NCBI GenBank assembly: GCA_029237695.1
Contig: CM055274.1
Location: forward strand, 69,802,828-69,866,827
Direction of reading: 5' to 3'
DNA: 64,000 bases
Source of the DNA: Conchocele bisecta
Lineage: Eukaryota > Mollusca > Bivalvia > Lucinida > Thyasiridae
Positions within the stretch are counted from its first letter, which is position 1. Each line of letters opens with the position of its first letter. The translations under genes and the position numbers were made by a program. Below the pieces are notes generated by a model. It was not told the DNA's origin and made no database searches. It saw only the letters and a list, made by a program, of their open reading frames with translations. This document shows positions 1 to 9,969 of the stretch, one piece after another.

Positions 1-236
1 TGTATTTTTTTTTATTAATTCGTTCCCTCAATTTAACAATTCGTTTCCTCGAATTAACAATTCGTTCCCACGATATAACAATTCGTTCCCTCGAATTAAC
101 AATTCGTTCCCCCAATTTAACAATTCGTTCCCTCGAATGAACAATACGTTCCCACGAATTAACAATTCGTTCCCGTGGGAACGAATTGTTATTTCATGGA
201 AACGAATTGTTAATTCGTGTGAACGAATTGTTAAAT
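1..236. repeat. Palindromic array of AACAATTCGTTCCC units
   Basis: About ten units of roughly 21 bp built on AACAATTCGTTCCC with alternating CTCGAATT / CACGAATT linkers run in one orientation. From about 175 the same unit continues in the opposite orientation, so the whole array can fold back on itself. A second array of the same design lies at 8361-8645. No coding capacity is supported. Confidence 0.9.
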
Positions 237-504
237 TGCTTCAGTATGTGCTGAGTTATTAAATAAAGTATGATATGGTCTGAAGTGGAGGATTATTCTT
301 ACCAGATTCCGTGCACCCAATCCAACTAGCAGACATTCTTGACGTACTATACCAACCGTGCACGGTACTAGATATGCTTTTCGCTATCCAATCAGGGCCA
401 TATATATATTTGTCTCCATCAGCCAAAAAAACAACAACAACAACATGATAAATAAAAAATAAAAACTGTACATTTCACAGTACAAGTGATTGGGATATAC
501 ACTT

Positions 505-742
505 GAGACACGCCAAGTGATTTTGTACCTTGGGGCATAGGCGTACATTCATGAAATACGTTTACAAAATTTACAATATTTTCCGTAAATGGCGTCAAAT
601 GTTGATAACCGTTTCAGAGTACATTTCTCTGAAAATGTTGTCAACTTTTGACTTTAATAATGAAAAAAAAATGTAAATTTTGTACACGTATTTAATGAAA
701 TTACGTAGATGTCCGAAGGTACACAATCACATGGTGTGTCTC
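505..742. mobile_element. Fold-back MITE, GAGACAC family, copy 1
   Basis: The ends are inverted repeats (GAGACACGCC... and ...GGTGTGTCTC) that continue inward through sequence resembling TTTACAAAATTTAC, so most of the element is a fold-back. The 4-bp direct repeat ACTT flanks it on both sides. Other copies are at 1164-1384, about 2190-2372 (partial) and 55444-55693. It has no coding capacity. Confidence 0.75.
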
Positions 743-743
743 A

Positions 744-1163
744 CTTGGTTTAAACGTCGTGACATCCGTTTTGTCATCCGGCGGCACATATGCAACACAT
801 GTTGATTGGATCATTTGTGCATTTAAACAATAGCATTATGTATGGGTGATGGTGTAATTTGGTGGAATGATCAAATTACCGGTATGTCCTCTTTAATAAC
901 TTGTGGCTGGACAAATTGGGTTTATGGGTTTTTTGGACCAGTGTAGATCCAGATCAGGCTGTACATCCGCAAAGTCTGCCACAGACTATTTTACATAGGC
1001 CTTTCAATTTGCGCCTCAATATGGCTACAGCCATACACTGTTCCTGTTCTATGTTCATGTTTAGTGTCATGCAGGTCGCTCCGTGTTCTATAAGAGCATA
1101 CTTATATCTCACTTCCACCTGCTAATTATATTACATGGGAATCTAATAACATAACTGACATAT
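744..1163. other. Stretch with no supported gene
   Basis: No gene is supported here. Around 941-958 there is a GTGTAGATCCAGATC motif that also occurs in every unit of the 682-bp satellite at 22.4-26.4 kb. A 74-codon open frame (901-1125) covers it but shows no recognisable domain. Confidence 0.5.
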
Positions 1164-1384
1164 GAGACACTCCATACCATTTTGTACCTAATAACGTGTG
1201 CGATTTTCATGAAATATATTTACAGAAACGACATAGAAAAGATGACGAAACTTTCAATGCAAATGCATTTGCTATGAAAATGTTGTCATCTTTGACGTCA
1301 TTTACGGGAAATATCGTAAATTTTGTAAATATTTTCATGAGATATCGCACATGTTCTTAGGTACAAAATCGCATGGCGTGTCTC
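1164..1384. mobile_element. Fold-back MITE, GAGACAC family, copy 2
   Basis: Inverted ends GAGACACTCC... / ...GGCGTGTCTC, with arms running inward through CATGAAATATATTTAC-type sequence. The direct repeat ATAT flanks both ends, matching the 4-bp duplication size of copy 1. Confidence 0.75.
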
Positions 1385-1475
1385 ATATATTCCACATGGT
1401 CTGTGAGGTATTCAATAATGAATGCGATTATTATTCAGTTGGCAGCATCACAATAAAGTAGACTGCGTAATTTCA

Positions 1476-2189
1476 TTAAAGGTACATGCCCACGCAGTAG
1501 GCACAACATGTTCTTTATAGGAATTAAATAAGTGTATAATTATGTCACTATTCCACCAGTTCTAAAAATTATGAGTGCCCGCTATACAAATATAATCATT
1601 TATTAATTATCAATTTACTGTTAGCGACGCGCGGCGGCAACAGTCTATTTTGATAATGTGCGGGGACGACGACTTTCACATCACGGCTTGCGGTGCGCAT
1701 GCGCAGTATACTACGCGCGCCAGTAGGCTTCCCAGTATGTAAACAAGAATATCAACATGTCGAAACGTGGACGGAAATTGTATGAAACGGCGTCGGCCAA
1801 AAAAAGGGCGAAATGTCTGAGGGACAGGCAGTACAGAGAGAGAGAGAGTGGTTAATATTGGCGACCAGATCACCAAATGGAAAGATTTACGTGGAGATTT
1901 AGATTTGGACTCGAACAGAGATTTTTCTTCTAAACTTCAGATGCTTAACTGCGCATGTCAAATATGTGATATGATTGACCGTGTCACGTGACGCGTGTTG
2001 GTAAAAATAGCACGAGGTCGGAAAATACCCTTTCTGGTCACATCATATAAAATGCGATTTAACACCAATTAACACGCGCCGTAATTAAAAATAACTCGTT
2101 AGTGGGTAGACAAATGGCTCATATAAGGCATGACAGAAAATGAAAAGTAGTAGTACAGTGTAATCTGCTGCTTGGGCATGTACCTTTAA
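1476..2189. mobile_element. TTAA-flanked element with 16-bp inverted ends
   Basis: The left end TTAAAGGTACATGCCC is the exact inverse of the right end GGGCATGTACCTTTAA, and CAG/CTG follows just inside each arm after a 3-bp mismatch. TTAA at both ends fits a piggyBac-type target, by established knowledge of that superfamily. The interior is CpG-rich (about 1620-1740) and carries a decayed coding fragment at 1757-1988. A single end of the same family (TTAAAGGTACATGCCC) is visible at 28817. Confidence 0.65.
1757..1988 (+). pseudogene. Decayed basic coding fragment inside the TTAA element
   Basis: From the ATG at 1757 the frame reads MSKRGRKLYETASAKKRAKC and continues in basic residues to a (GA)n run near 1840-1850. 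After a frame change at that run the sequence reads VNIGDQITKWKDLRGDLDLD and stays open to a TGA near 1988. The Lys/Arg-rich start and amphipathic continuation look like the N-terminus of a DNA-binding or transposon protein, but I cannot name the family. The frame change at a microsatellite suggests slippage and decay. Confidence that it was once coding is moderate; function is unknown. Confidence 0.45.
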
Positions 2190-2372
2190 ATACGTTTACA
2201 AAATTTACAATATTTATCATAAACAAGTCAAAGTTGACACAATCCACATGCACTCTGAGCATTTTGTCAATTGTTGGCGAAATTTACGGAACATTTTGTA
2301 AATTTTGTTAACGTATTTAATGGAATTACGCAGATGTCGGAAGTTACAAAATCACGTGGCGTTTCCTATATA
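2190..2372. mobile_element. Partial GAGACAC-family fold-back
   Basis: Contains the inner arms (ACGTTTACAAAATTTAC and its inverse) and the right end resembling ATCACGTGGCGTTTCC of the family at 505 and 1164. The left end abuts the TTAA element and appears truncated. Confidence 0.55.
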
Positions 2373-2392
2373 GAGATTACCGGGCCATTGCT

Positions 2393-2501
2393 TTTTAATA
2401 TCAAGTTTATCAGGCAAGGCTAGGAAACGCGTAGGAATTCACAGGCACGCCGCGGAATTCGTACCGTTTCCGAACCGAGCCTGATAAACTTGATATTAAA
2501 A
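2393..2501. repeat. Fold-back with 23-bp perfect arms
   Basis: The arms 2393-2415 and 2479-2501 are perfect inverse complements (TTTTAATATCAAGTTTATCA...). The loop is GC-rich with GGAAACGCG / CCGTTTCCG-type inner pairing. Similar short fold-backs with GGAAACGGGA loops occur at 36204-36345. Confidence 0.8.
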
Positions 2502-2509
2502 TACACCAC

Positions 2510-3100
2510 ATGTAGCATAAGTTGTATTTTATTATCACTTAACGCGTTACGCTATATGTACATGTATTGCGCATGTACATCGTAGTTTTTGTATAAATAA
2601 ATATATGTATAAGCTTAAGGTTCGACAATGTCCAGCTGTGTGTAAACGTTTGTTGTGGCACGAGGGAACTGTTTGAACCCAATGCCATTTACCCATGGCT
2701 GGACATGGTCGAACGTTATTGTTACAATTCTGTCAGAAATAGCATGAAATTTGAGCAAATATATGCAGTACTTTCGATACTTCAATAACCTGTTTCACTC
2801 GCATAGGCTTCGCCAGGAATTTTCCAGCCGAAAGCTGGAGGCGGTGAGAGCATGCGTGGCGTGGTCCCCTCTAGCTAGCTGTGGGGTTCGGGATTTATTT
2901 TTATTTCTACGTGCAATTTCCGGCGTTCTAATGCATTTCAGAGCTATACTTTCAAATAGTCATACATGCACCCAACGTTAAAATGGAAACAGGAAGTGTG
3001 TGGTGTGTGTGTGTGTGTGGGGTGGGGGGGGGGGGTATTTTTAACCGTTATTGTTACATTACCGTCGGAAATGTCATGTAATTTGAGCTGTATATATATT
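2510..3100. other. No supported gene
   Basis: No gene is supported. There is a GT/G-rich simple-sequence tract at 3000-3035. A 76-codon plus-strand frame and an 84-codon minus-strand frame cross this stretch but match nothing I recognise. Confidence 0.5.
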
Positions 3101-3104
3101 GAGT

Positions 3105-3500
3105 TCTTTCGATAGGTGATATCACTGGTTCGAATGGATGATATCATCGATTCAACACGAAAGTGTGATATCACATATTCAAATAATGGTGAAATCACGC
3201 ATTCGAATAGGTGATATCACCCATTTAGATTGAAATAGGTGATATCACACATTCAAATAGGTGATATCATCTATTCGAAAGGATACTATCACGTATTCGA
3301 ATCGGTGATGTCATCTATTCATTTTGAATTGATGATATCACACATTTGAAGGCATACTATCACTCATTCGAATATGTAATATCACCCAGTTGAATTGGTG
3401 ATATCATGCATTCGAATCTGAATAGGTGATATCACCCATTCGAATAGATGATATCACCTACTAAATGGGTGATATAACCTATTTGAATGGGTGCTATCAC
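3105..3500. repeat. Tandem array with GATATC palindromes
   Basis: Around 17 degenerate units of about 20-24 bp, of the form AATAGGTGATATCACCCATT, spaced regularly. Each unit centres on the palindrome TGATATCA and the spacers alternate CATTCGAAT-like words, so both strands look alike. There is no coding signal. Confidence 0.85.
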
Positions 3501-3517
3501 AACATGCTATTACAGTC

Positions 3518-4165
3518 CTAAATGGCGCTCCATAAGTATATACATGTGTTTGCCACCAGTGTAGACCAAATCAGTATACAACAGTAGACCGTAAAACTAA
3601 TAGAGATATGTTTGGCCACGGTTTGCCTATATAATATGGTAAATCGTACATGACGAATATATTTAGTAAAGGAAAATGGGCGAATCGTGTTTTTAGGGGG
3701 CTTGGGAAGGACGCTGGGTAAATCCGCCATTATGCCTTTGGTATATTTAACAGACTCTCAAGGCTCCAGATAAGCAAACTTTAGAAGCAAACTATTCAAT
3801 AACTGCGGTCTGCTGATGTGTAAACGGTAGTGTGATTTGATTTTACCCAATTACAATTTTGAAATACCCAATTGAGCACTTCAGAATGATGGAGTGACAA
3901 TACCCAATTACTAATTCCTTATCTGGAGCCCTGGACTCTAATAATACGACAATGTAACATAGGCAAACGCAATTTTCACACATTACATGAAGTACCGTAC
4001 ATGTATAGTGAGTACATTCAACACCGCATACATGTATGCTTGTGTATGCAGGATGCACGTCAGCAAGCATAGGAAGTCGTGTATCCTGTTCACACTTGAT
4101 GTCGACGATTAGACCAATACTGATCTGATTTATGAAGTTACACGTCTTGAATACATTGTATATCT
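3518..4165. other. No supported gene; element remnant at 3779-3925
   Basis: No gene is supported. The part 3779-3925 (GAAGCAAACTATTCAATAAC ... TTCCTTATCTGGAGCC) is repeated at 56045-56165, so it is a dispersed-repeat remnant. Confidence 0.5.
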
Positions 4166-4167
4166 AC

Positions 4168-4462
4168 ATAAATCTACATAAACGCAAACAATTAGAGCTA
4201 GCATTAAATATTTAGAATGAGCTCTCTAAATGATTTGGAACTAGCTGTAAATAGTTAATGCTAGCTCTAATTATTTAGAGCTAGCAATACTTATTTGAGC
4301 TATGTAGATTTGGCGTTCAAGGAACGCCAAATCTACACAAATTCAACTAAATAATGCTAGCTCTAAATGTTTAATGCTAGCTGTAAATATTTAACGCTGA
4401 CTCTAATTATTTAGAGCTAGCAATAATTATTTGAGTTTATGTAGATTTGGCGTTCCATACTT
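4168..4462. repeat. Direct and inverted repeats of a GCTAGCTCTAA motif
   Basis: GCTAGCTCTAAATATTTA-like words recur about nine times in both orientations. Two GATTTGGCGTTC / GAACGCCAAATC motifs meet head to head near 4310-4335 and recur at 4442-4458. This is a nested palindromic repeat, probably a short DNA element. Confidence 0.75.
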
Positions 4463-4515
4463 ACAGGCTGTGTATATGAGATCATATCGCATACCCTCTA
4501 TATTTATGTAGCTGT

Positions 4516-4957
4516 ACGAATTCAAGGTGTATGATCACGTGGTACTAACAACAACAACAAGTGCTGAAACTTCCAGAATCCATCTGATTCAAAGTACGTA
4601 TTCTTTTCTATTGTCCTTATTACGTAACGGATGTTGATGAAATATGGCACATCAAACGCGTCTTGTTAAGCTACATTTGGTGGTTGTTGTATTTTCGCCC
4701 AAACTTCTGTCGTTTTTGCGAAGAATCGATTTCCGTGTCTACCGACACGGAAATCGATTCTTCGCAAAAACGACATAAGTCTGTGCCGAACTCCATGGAC
4801 CACCAAATGCAGCTCATGAAGACGCGTTTGCTGCGCCATATTTCATAAAAATCCGTTGCATATTAAGGAAAATATAAAATAATACTTATTTTGGAGTGGG
4901 CGACGTTGTTGTTGTTGTAACCACGTGATCACGCACCTTGGAATTCTGATAGGATGC
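4516..4957. mobile_element. Large fold-back containing a perfect 31-bp hairpin
   Basis: The outer arms GAATTCAAGGTGTATGATCA... and ...TGATCACGCACCTTGGAATTC pair imperfectly for about 200 bp each side, including AACAACAACAACAA against TTGTTGTTGTTGTT. At the centre, 4709-4739 and 4744-4774 are perfect 31-bp arms separated by 4 bases. Structure, not coding, explains the open frames here. Confidence 0.85.
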
Positions 4958-5204
4958 CTTACTGGATACAACGTGTCATGGAATACAAATGGCATATGCC
5001 AGTGAAATTTACAAGACATTTGTATCGCTCCCCAGCCATAAGAAATAAACAAGATGCCCAAATGGGCCGGAGTCTTCACCTGACATAAATTGCACCAGAT
5101 CGAACGCCTGGTCGATACCTTCAATTTGATATATGACATGACAATATTTGAAGAAGAAAGAAAGAAATAATGAAATTTGAACCTCCACCCCGGCCCCGCC
5201 AATG

Positions 5205-6719
5205 TATGATCCCGGGGGTACGATTTTAAGATTTGTTTTCTATTTTTTATCTCAGGGTCATCATTTTAACAAATCTGACAGCATCGACTATTGATCATTC
5301 CTGCCAAGTTTCGTCAAAATCATTCTGACTGTTCTATTCTTCAGAAGATTCTTTAAGAATTTGACCTATTTTTACACAGCGACCATCTTGGGTTATGTGA
5401 CAATCTTCATTTCAATATATCTGACAATGCTTTACACAAGACCATAACTGTGAAATTTTACCAGCATCGGCCAAGCGGTTTGTGAGAAGAAGACGTTTGA
5501 AAGTTTGAAATCTCTAAAAAAACAGATGATATATGACATGACCATATTCGGTTAAATGTGATATTTGACCCCTACTTGCCCCCGCACCCCGCCCATTTCT
5601 GATCGGATTATTTTAACAAATCTAAAATCTCATCGACTTCGTCGAAATCGGTCAGAAGATTAGTTAGGAAATCAATCTACTTTTCTACGGCGGCCATCTT
5701 CATTAGGCGACAACCTACGTTTTAACAACTCTGCAACAAAGTAACGCACAGACCATCCCTGTGAAGTTTGGTTAACATCGGCCAAGCAGTTTGGAAGAAA
5801 AAGACGTTGGAAAAGTATTATAAAATAATGACCTTTTGGCGGCCATCATGGATGACGTAATCATCAGATTTCGACATAAAATTCTCCAGAGTGATCGCCT
5901 GGTCGAGTCATTGAGTTTGATATATGACATGACCATATTCTGTCAAATAGTAAATTTGACCCCCGGGCTCTGCCCATTTTTGACCTCGGGGTCAACATTT
6001 TAATAAATCTAAAATAGCATCGACTATTGATCATTCTTGCCAATTTTCGCCGAAATCGGCCTGGCAGTTCGTGAGAAGACAATTTTTGAAAAATATTTGC
6101 CTAATTTTCTATGTCGGCCATCTTGGATTAGGCGCCTCCATTTTAACAAATCCGCAACAAAGTAGCGCACAGACCAGTATTGTAAAATAATGACTTTTCG
6201 GCGGCCATCATTCGACTGTGAAGTTTGACCAGCATCGGCCAAGCGGTTCACGAGAAGACGTTCGAAATCTATAATAAACGGATAACATTTCGACCTTGGA
6301 TGACGTAATAATTAGATTAACAAAAAGTTCCGTCTCCTCGATGTCTTTGATTTCATATATAACCTTACAACAGTTGGTCAAATGTGAAATTTGACCTCTA
6401 CTTGACCCCATGTGCCCCGCCCATTTTTGATCCCGGGATCATCATTTTAAAAAATCTGAAAGATCCACCATTCCGGCAAAGTTTTGCCGAAATCAATTTT
6501 TAATAATTCAACCTACTTTTCTACGGCGTCCATCTTGGATATTTGTAACAAATCTGATAACGAGTAACGTATAGACCATTCCCGTGAAATTCGGTCAACA
6601 TCGGCCCAGTGGTTCAGAAGAAGAAAAAGATATCGGGAAAGTGTTGACTGGTGGACGGACGACAGACGAACAGCGGTAACAATAGCTCATCTGGGACTTC
6701 GGCTTAGGTGAGCTAAAAA
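5205..6719. repeat. Dispersed repeat family A, long degenerate copy
   Basis: Several degenerate internal repeats of about 350-400 bp each contain GACCCCGGGGTCA-like, ATTTTAACAAATCTG, GCGGCCATCTTGGAT and GAGAAGACGTTTGAAA words. The end reads GGTAACAATAGCTCATCTGG ... TTAGGTGAGCTAAAA. The same end and internal words recur at 30412-31550 and in part at 32050-32155. No protein is supported. Confidence 0.8.
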
Positions 6720-6909
6720 TAACGATGCACAGAGTAATAAACAAACCAAATAAAGTTGACCAATATAAAAATACACATGTATTGTGTGAAAAAACAAGTT
6801 TATTTAGGTATAGGATATATATTATATTCATAAGCTCAATCATGTCACGGCTTTGGATGTTGCCTTTTCCAGAGACATACATGTACAACCCTAAATTATT
6901 GCATATTCG

Positions 6910-7094
6910 TAACCCTTTGAACCCGAAAGCCAGCTATAGCGGTTTATGCAAACAGTGCAGATCCAAATGAGCCGGCTCATAACGAGCCGTCTCATCAGGA
7001 TCTGCACGTTTTGAAAGTAATTTTCATATTTTTGTTTGGTTGCAAAATTAACATATCAAAATAAATTCCAGTTACTTAGGGGTGAAAGGGTTAA
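6910..7094. mobile_element. MITE with AACCCTTTGA ends, copy 1
   Basis: Left end TAACCCTTTGAACCCGAAAG and right end GGTGAAAGGGTTAA are inverted. An internal hairpin GAGCCGGCTC-ATAAC-GAGCCGTCTC lies near 6970-7000. A longer copy with TTAA at both ends is at 14121-14373. Confidence 0.8.
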
Positions 7095-7447
7095 AGTCGC
7101 AGATATGCGCAGAAAGTACCGGTATTGAAAACGTTTAGTAAACAACAATGTACTTGTAGTGTTGCGTCCTACTTATGGACCCAATTGTATTGTATATGAG
7201 TCGTGCGAAAGAAATCTGAGTGCAGTAAACAAAAGTATGTTTATTGAACTGAACAATAACTGCGAACTGGTGTCTTGCTGCAATACATACTCTATTGTTT
7301 TAAATTAATACAACGAATGATTTTTTACAATGTACTACATGTATATTATTTTCCGATTATATTTAGGATTATAAACATAAAACATGAAACTATATATCTT
7401 CATTTAATACCATGACCATTTTCGACAATATACCGTTTATATGTTCC

Positions 7448-7662
7448 TTAAACCCTTACTACGTTGAATTAAATGTTATCGTCTGCTGGCAATGTTTTAT
7501 TTTCAATATTTCTCGACAAAAACCTGGGTTTGACAGCACATGAGAATCGTCTCCAGTGGAGACGATTCTCATGTGCTGTCAAAACCAGGTTTTTGTTAAG
7601 AATTAAAGCAAAAATGAAAAACAGCACACGTCAATTTCCGTCTACAGCGTAGGAAGGGTTAA
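7448..7662. mobile_element. TTAA MITE with central 39-bp hairpin arms
   Basis: The ends TTAAACCCTTACTACG and CGTAGGAAGGGTTAA are inverted and lie at TTAA. The centre 7516-7596 is a nearly perfect hairpin whose arms include ACAGCACATGAGAATCGTCT. Related hairpin-centred sequences (GTCTCCA/AGGAGAC) occur at 46490-46560 and 55965-56045. Confidence 0.75.
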
Positions 7663-7803
7663 ATGCACTGTTTAAAATGATTTCTCCAATCGATATGTAG
7701 CTTTTCGTTTCACTGACTGCATATGACCTATAGTAACCAATGGCACCATTTGATTCGACCAAGTTTCAAAAGTTTTCTGTTATATTCTATTATATGCTAG
7801 CAT

Positions 7804-8127
7804 CAGGGGCGGATCCAGCATTTGGGGAACGGGGGGTTGTCTAGTTGCGAAGGTAACTATTGCAATCTACTCCCGTACCATCCGTAGCTAGTAGCTAGCT
7901 ACAGACGGTACGGGAGTAATTGCAAGAGTTACCGTTCGCAACTAGGGTGTTGTCCTATTGTCGAGCTCTTCGAAATGCACTTTCCCCGTGTTTTACGGCA
8001 TTTAAACGACTCCAAACGACTCCAACTGGTGGTAAATTGTGATATATGTAAACTCCGTGGCTGAACGGGGGGGGGGGGGGAGGGGGCAACCCCTCCACCC
8101 CCTCCACCCCCTCTACATCCGCCCCTG
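7804..8127. mobile_element. GGCGGATCCAG MITE family, copy 1
   Basis: The ends CAGGGGCGGATCCAGC and ACATCCGCCCCTG are inverted and are flanked by the 5-bp direct repeat AGCAT (7799-7803 and 8128-8132). The other copies at 12807-13078 and 62951-63233 also have 5-bp duplications. A second hairpin of about 105 bp, with arms CTAGTTGCGAAGGTAACT and its inverse, is nested at about 7841-7946. A G-run lies near 8068-8082. Confidence 0.85.
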
Positions 8128-8360
8128 AGCATAGATGGTGATAATCAGGGGGAGCATTTTTCAGGCCTTTACTGTTCATGTCTGTGAAATCGGTGTCAAG
8201 TCTACACAATAGTGGAATTTATTTTAATAAGAGTACCATCGATGGAACAAAAACTCATTTTCGCAACGCCGTTTATTTTCCAGTACTATAAACATGCTTT
8301 GTTTTGTGTTTTATTAGACGCCAAAAAGATATCATCATTTTCTTCGGGGAGATGGATTTT

Positions 8361-8645
8361 GTTTAATTAATTCGTTCCCACGAAATAGCAATTCGTTCCT
8401 TCAATTTAACAATTCGTTCCCTCGAATTAACAATTCGTTCCCACGATATAACAATTCGTTCCCACGAATTAACAATTCGTTCCCACGAAATAACAATTCG
8501 TTCCCTCGAATTAACAATTCGTGGGAACGCATTGTTAATTGTTAATTCGAGGGAACGAATTGTTATTTCGTGGGAACGAATTGTTAAACTGAGGGAACGA
8601 ATTGTTATTTTGTGGGAACGAATTGTTATTTCGTGGGAACCAATT
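8361..8645. repeat. Second palindromic AACAATTCGTTCCC array
   Basis: Same unit and same switch of orientation as at 1-236, with the turn near 8521-8540. A 71-codon frame at 8532 reads repeated RERIVISWE-type motifs and is a by-product of the repeat. Confidence 0.9.
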
Positions 8646-8790
8646 AATAAAAATGAATTCTACGTCCTCTGCGGGGCTCCGTACATGTGTGAGGTTCATC
8701 AATGCATAATATGCGGACGAATATGTATATTTCTAGCGTATATTTGAGAATTGATCACGATCGTTCACTCATGTTATTTTGAACATAATA

Positions 8791-9613
8791 CAGGGTGTCT
8801 CTGACTATCTGATACCATTACAAGTGGCTGTTAAAATTTTATTTATGAATCATGGGTGACATTACCAACAATCCTAGTCGTGCAAGTGTTCACAGAATGT
8901 TAAGGTATGATTTGAAGTTGACTCCATACACCATATCAATTATGCAGCACCTTAAATACTCGGATATTTCAAGTAGACTACGGTTTGCTAATTGGATGAA
9001 GGAACATCTCGACATCAGAGATGTGCTATTGTTCTCGGATGAAGCTCATTTTTATTTGAATGCGCAGGTAAACAAGAAAAACTGTCGTTATTGGGGCAAT
9101 GAAAAACCAAACATTTATATTGAGAAACCCTTACATGGCGAGAAACATACCGTATGGGCAGCAATACGTGCTAAGGGTATACTCGGACCATTCTTCTTCG
9201 AGGACGAGTTTGTGGATGTTGAAACAATCAACAGCGAACGTTATTTGAATATCCTAAGGAGCAAATTTATGCCGGCCTTACGCAGGAAAGGAACATACAT
9301 TAGTAGCATGTGGTTTCAGCAGGACGGTGCAACCTCGCACACAGCACTACGCGTCATTGCGCGGCTTGAACAGAAATTCGGAGACAACTTTGTTTCATTA
9401 AAGACGAAAAATGAGTGACCACCCCATTCTCCGGACCTTAGCCCTCTTGACTTCCATCTCTGGGGATATTTAAAAGACAGAGTTTACAACCCCTTACCAA
9501 ACAACCTAGATGAACTGAAAACGGCTATTCGCAGTGAAATCAGGAAAATCACTACAGGAACGTATGAATCTGTCATCAGAAATTTTACCATGAACATAAC
9601 TGAACATCAGTAG
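8791..9613 (+). pseudogene. Mariner/IS630-type transposase, DD41D spacing, decayed
   Basis: Transposase remnant of the Tc1/mariner/IS630 superfamily (DDE_3 type). The open part (from about 8852) keeps the end of the helix-turn-helix region (ASVHRMLRYDLKLTPY), the first catalytic Asp in FSDEAHF and the second in WFQQDGATSHTA. An in-frame TGA at 9415-9417 falls where the family normally has Trp. After it the frame continues PPHSPDLSPLDFHLWG with the third catalytic Asp, 41 residues after the second, giving DD41D spacing. The tail runs to about 9610. The N-terminal half and DNA-binding start are missing. A MITE joins directly to the 3' end, and its TAG now forms the stop. The product is not expected to be active. 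Confidence 0.85.
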
Positions 9614-9962
9614 CCTATTTCACGAACCTCCGTTAGTTGATTAAACTCGGTTAGTCTGCTAAACTTCAGGCCGTTAGTCGACTAACGGGAAAAAACGCAT
9701 TTCACGAACACGTTAGTCGACTAAGCAAAGTCTACTTTGCTTAGCCTCCTCGTTAGTCGGCTAAACTTTCTTAGTCTACTAAGCAAAATAGCAGACGACG
9801 GAATTCCAAGATGGCGGCGCCCACGGTTGTTTTGAACGTGGCTTACAAAATCGTTCATGAAATGCAAACATGTCAAAAAGTTTAGTAGACTGGTTAGTCG
9901 ACTAAACTTAGTTTAGTCTGCTAACAGTTTAGTCGACTAACGGAGGTTCGTGAAATAGGCTA
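9611..9962. mobile_element. TA-flanked MITE with 30-bp perfect inverted ends
   Basis: The ends CAGTAGCCTATTTCACGAAC... and its exact inverse match for 30 bp including the outer CAG/CTG. TA at each boundary fits a Tc1/mariner-type target duplication. The interior is filled with the palindromic word TTAGTCGACTAA and contains ATGGCGGCGCCCACG, which recurs just outside at about 10004-10018. It lies exactly at the 3' end of the mariner remnant. Confidence 0.85.
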
Positions 9963-9969
9963 CTGGGTA

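Noticed and set aside
8532..8747. Frame with repeated RERIVISWE motifs
   Set aside because: Direct translation of the 21-bp palindromic array, not a protein repeat.
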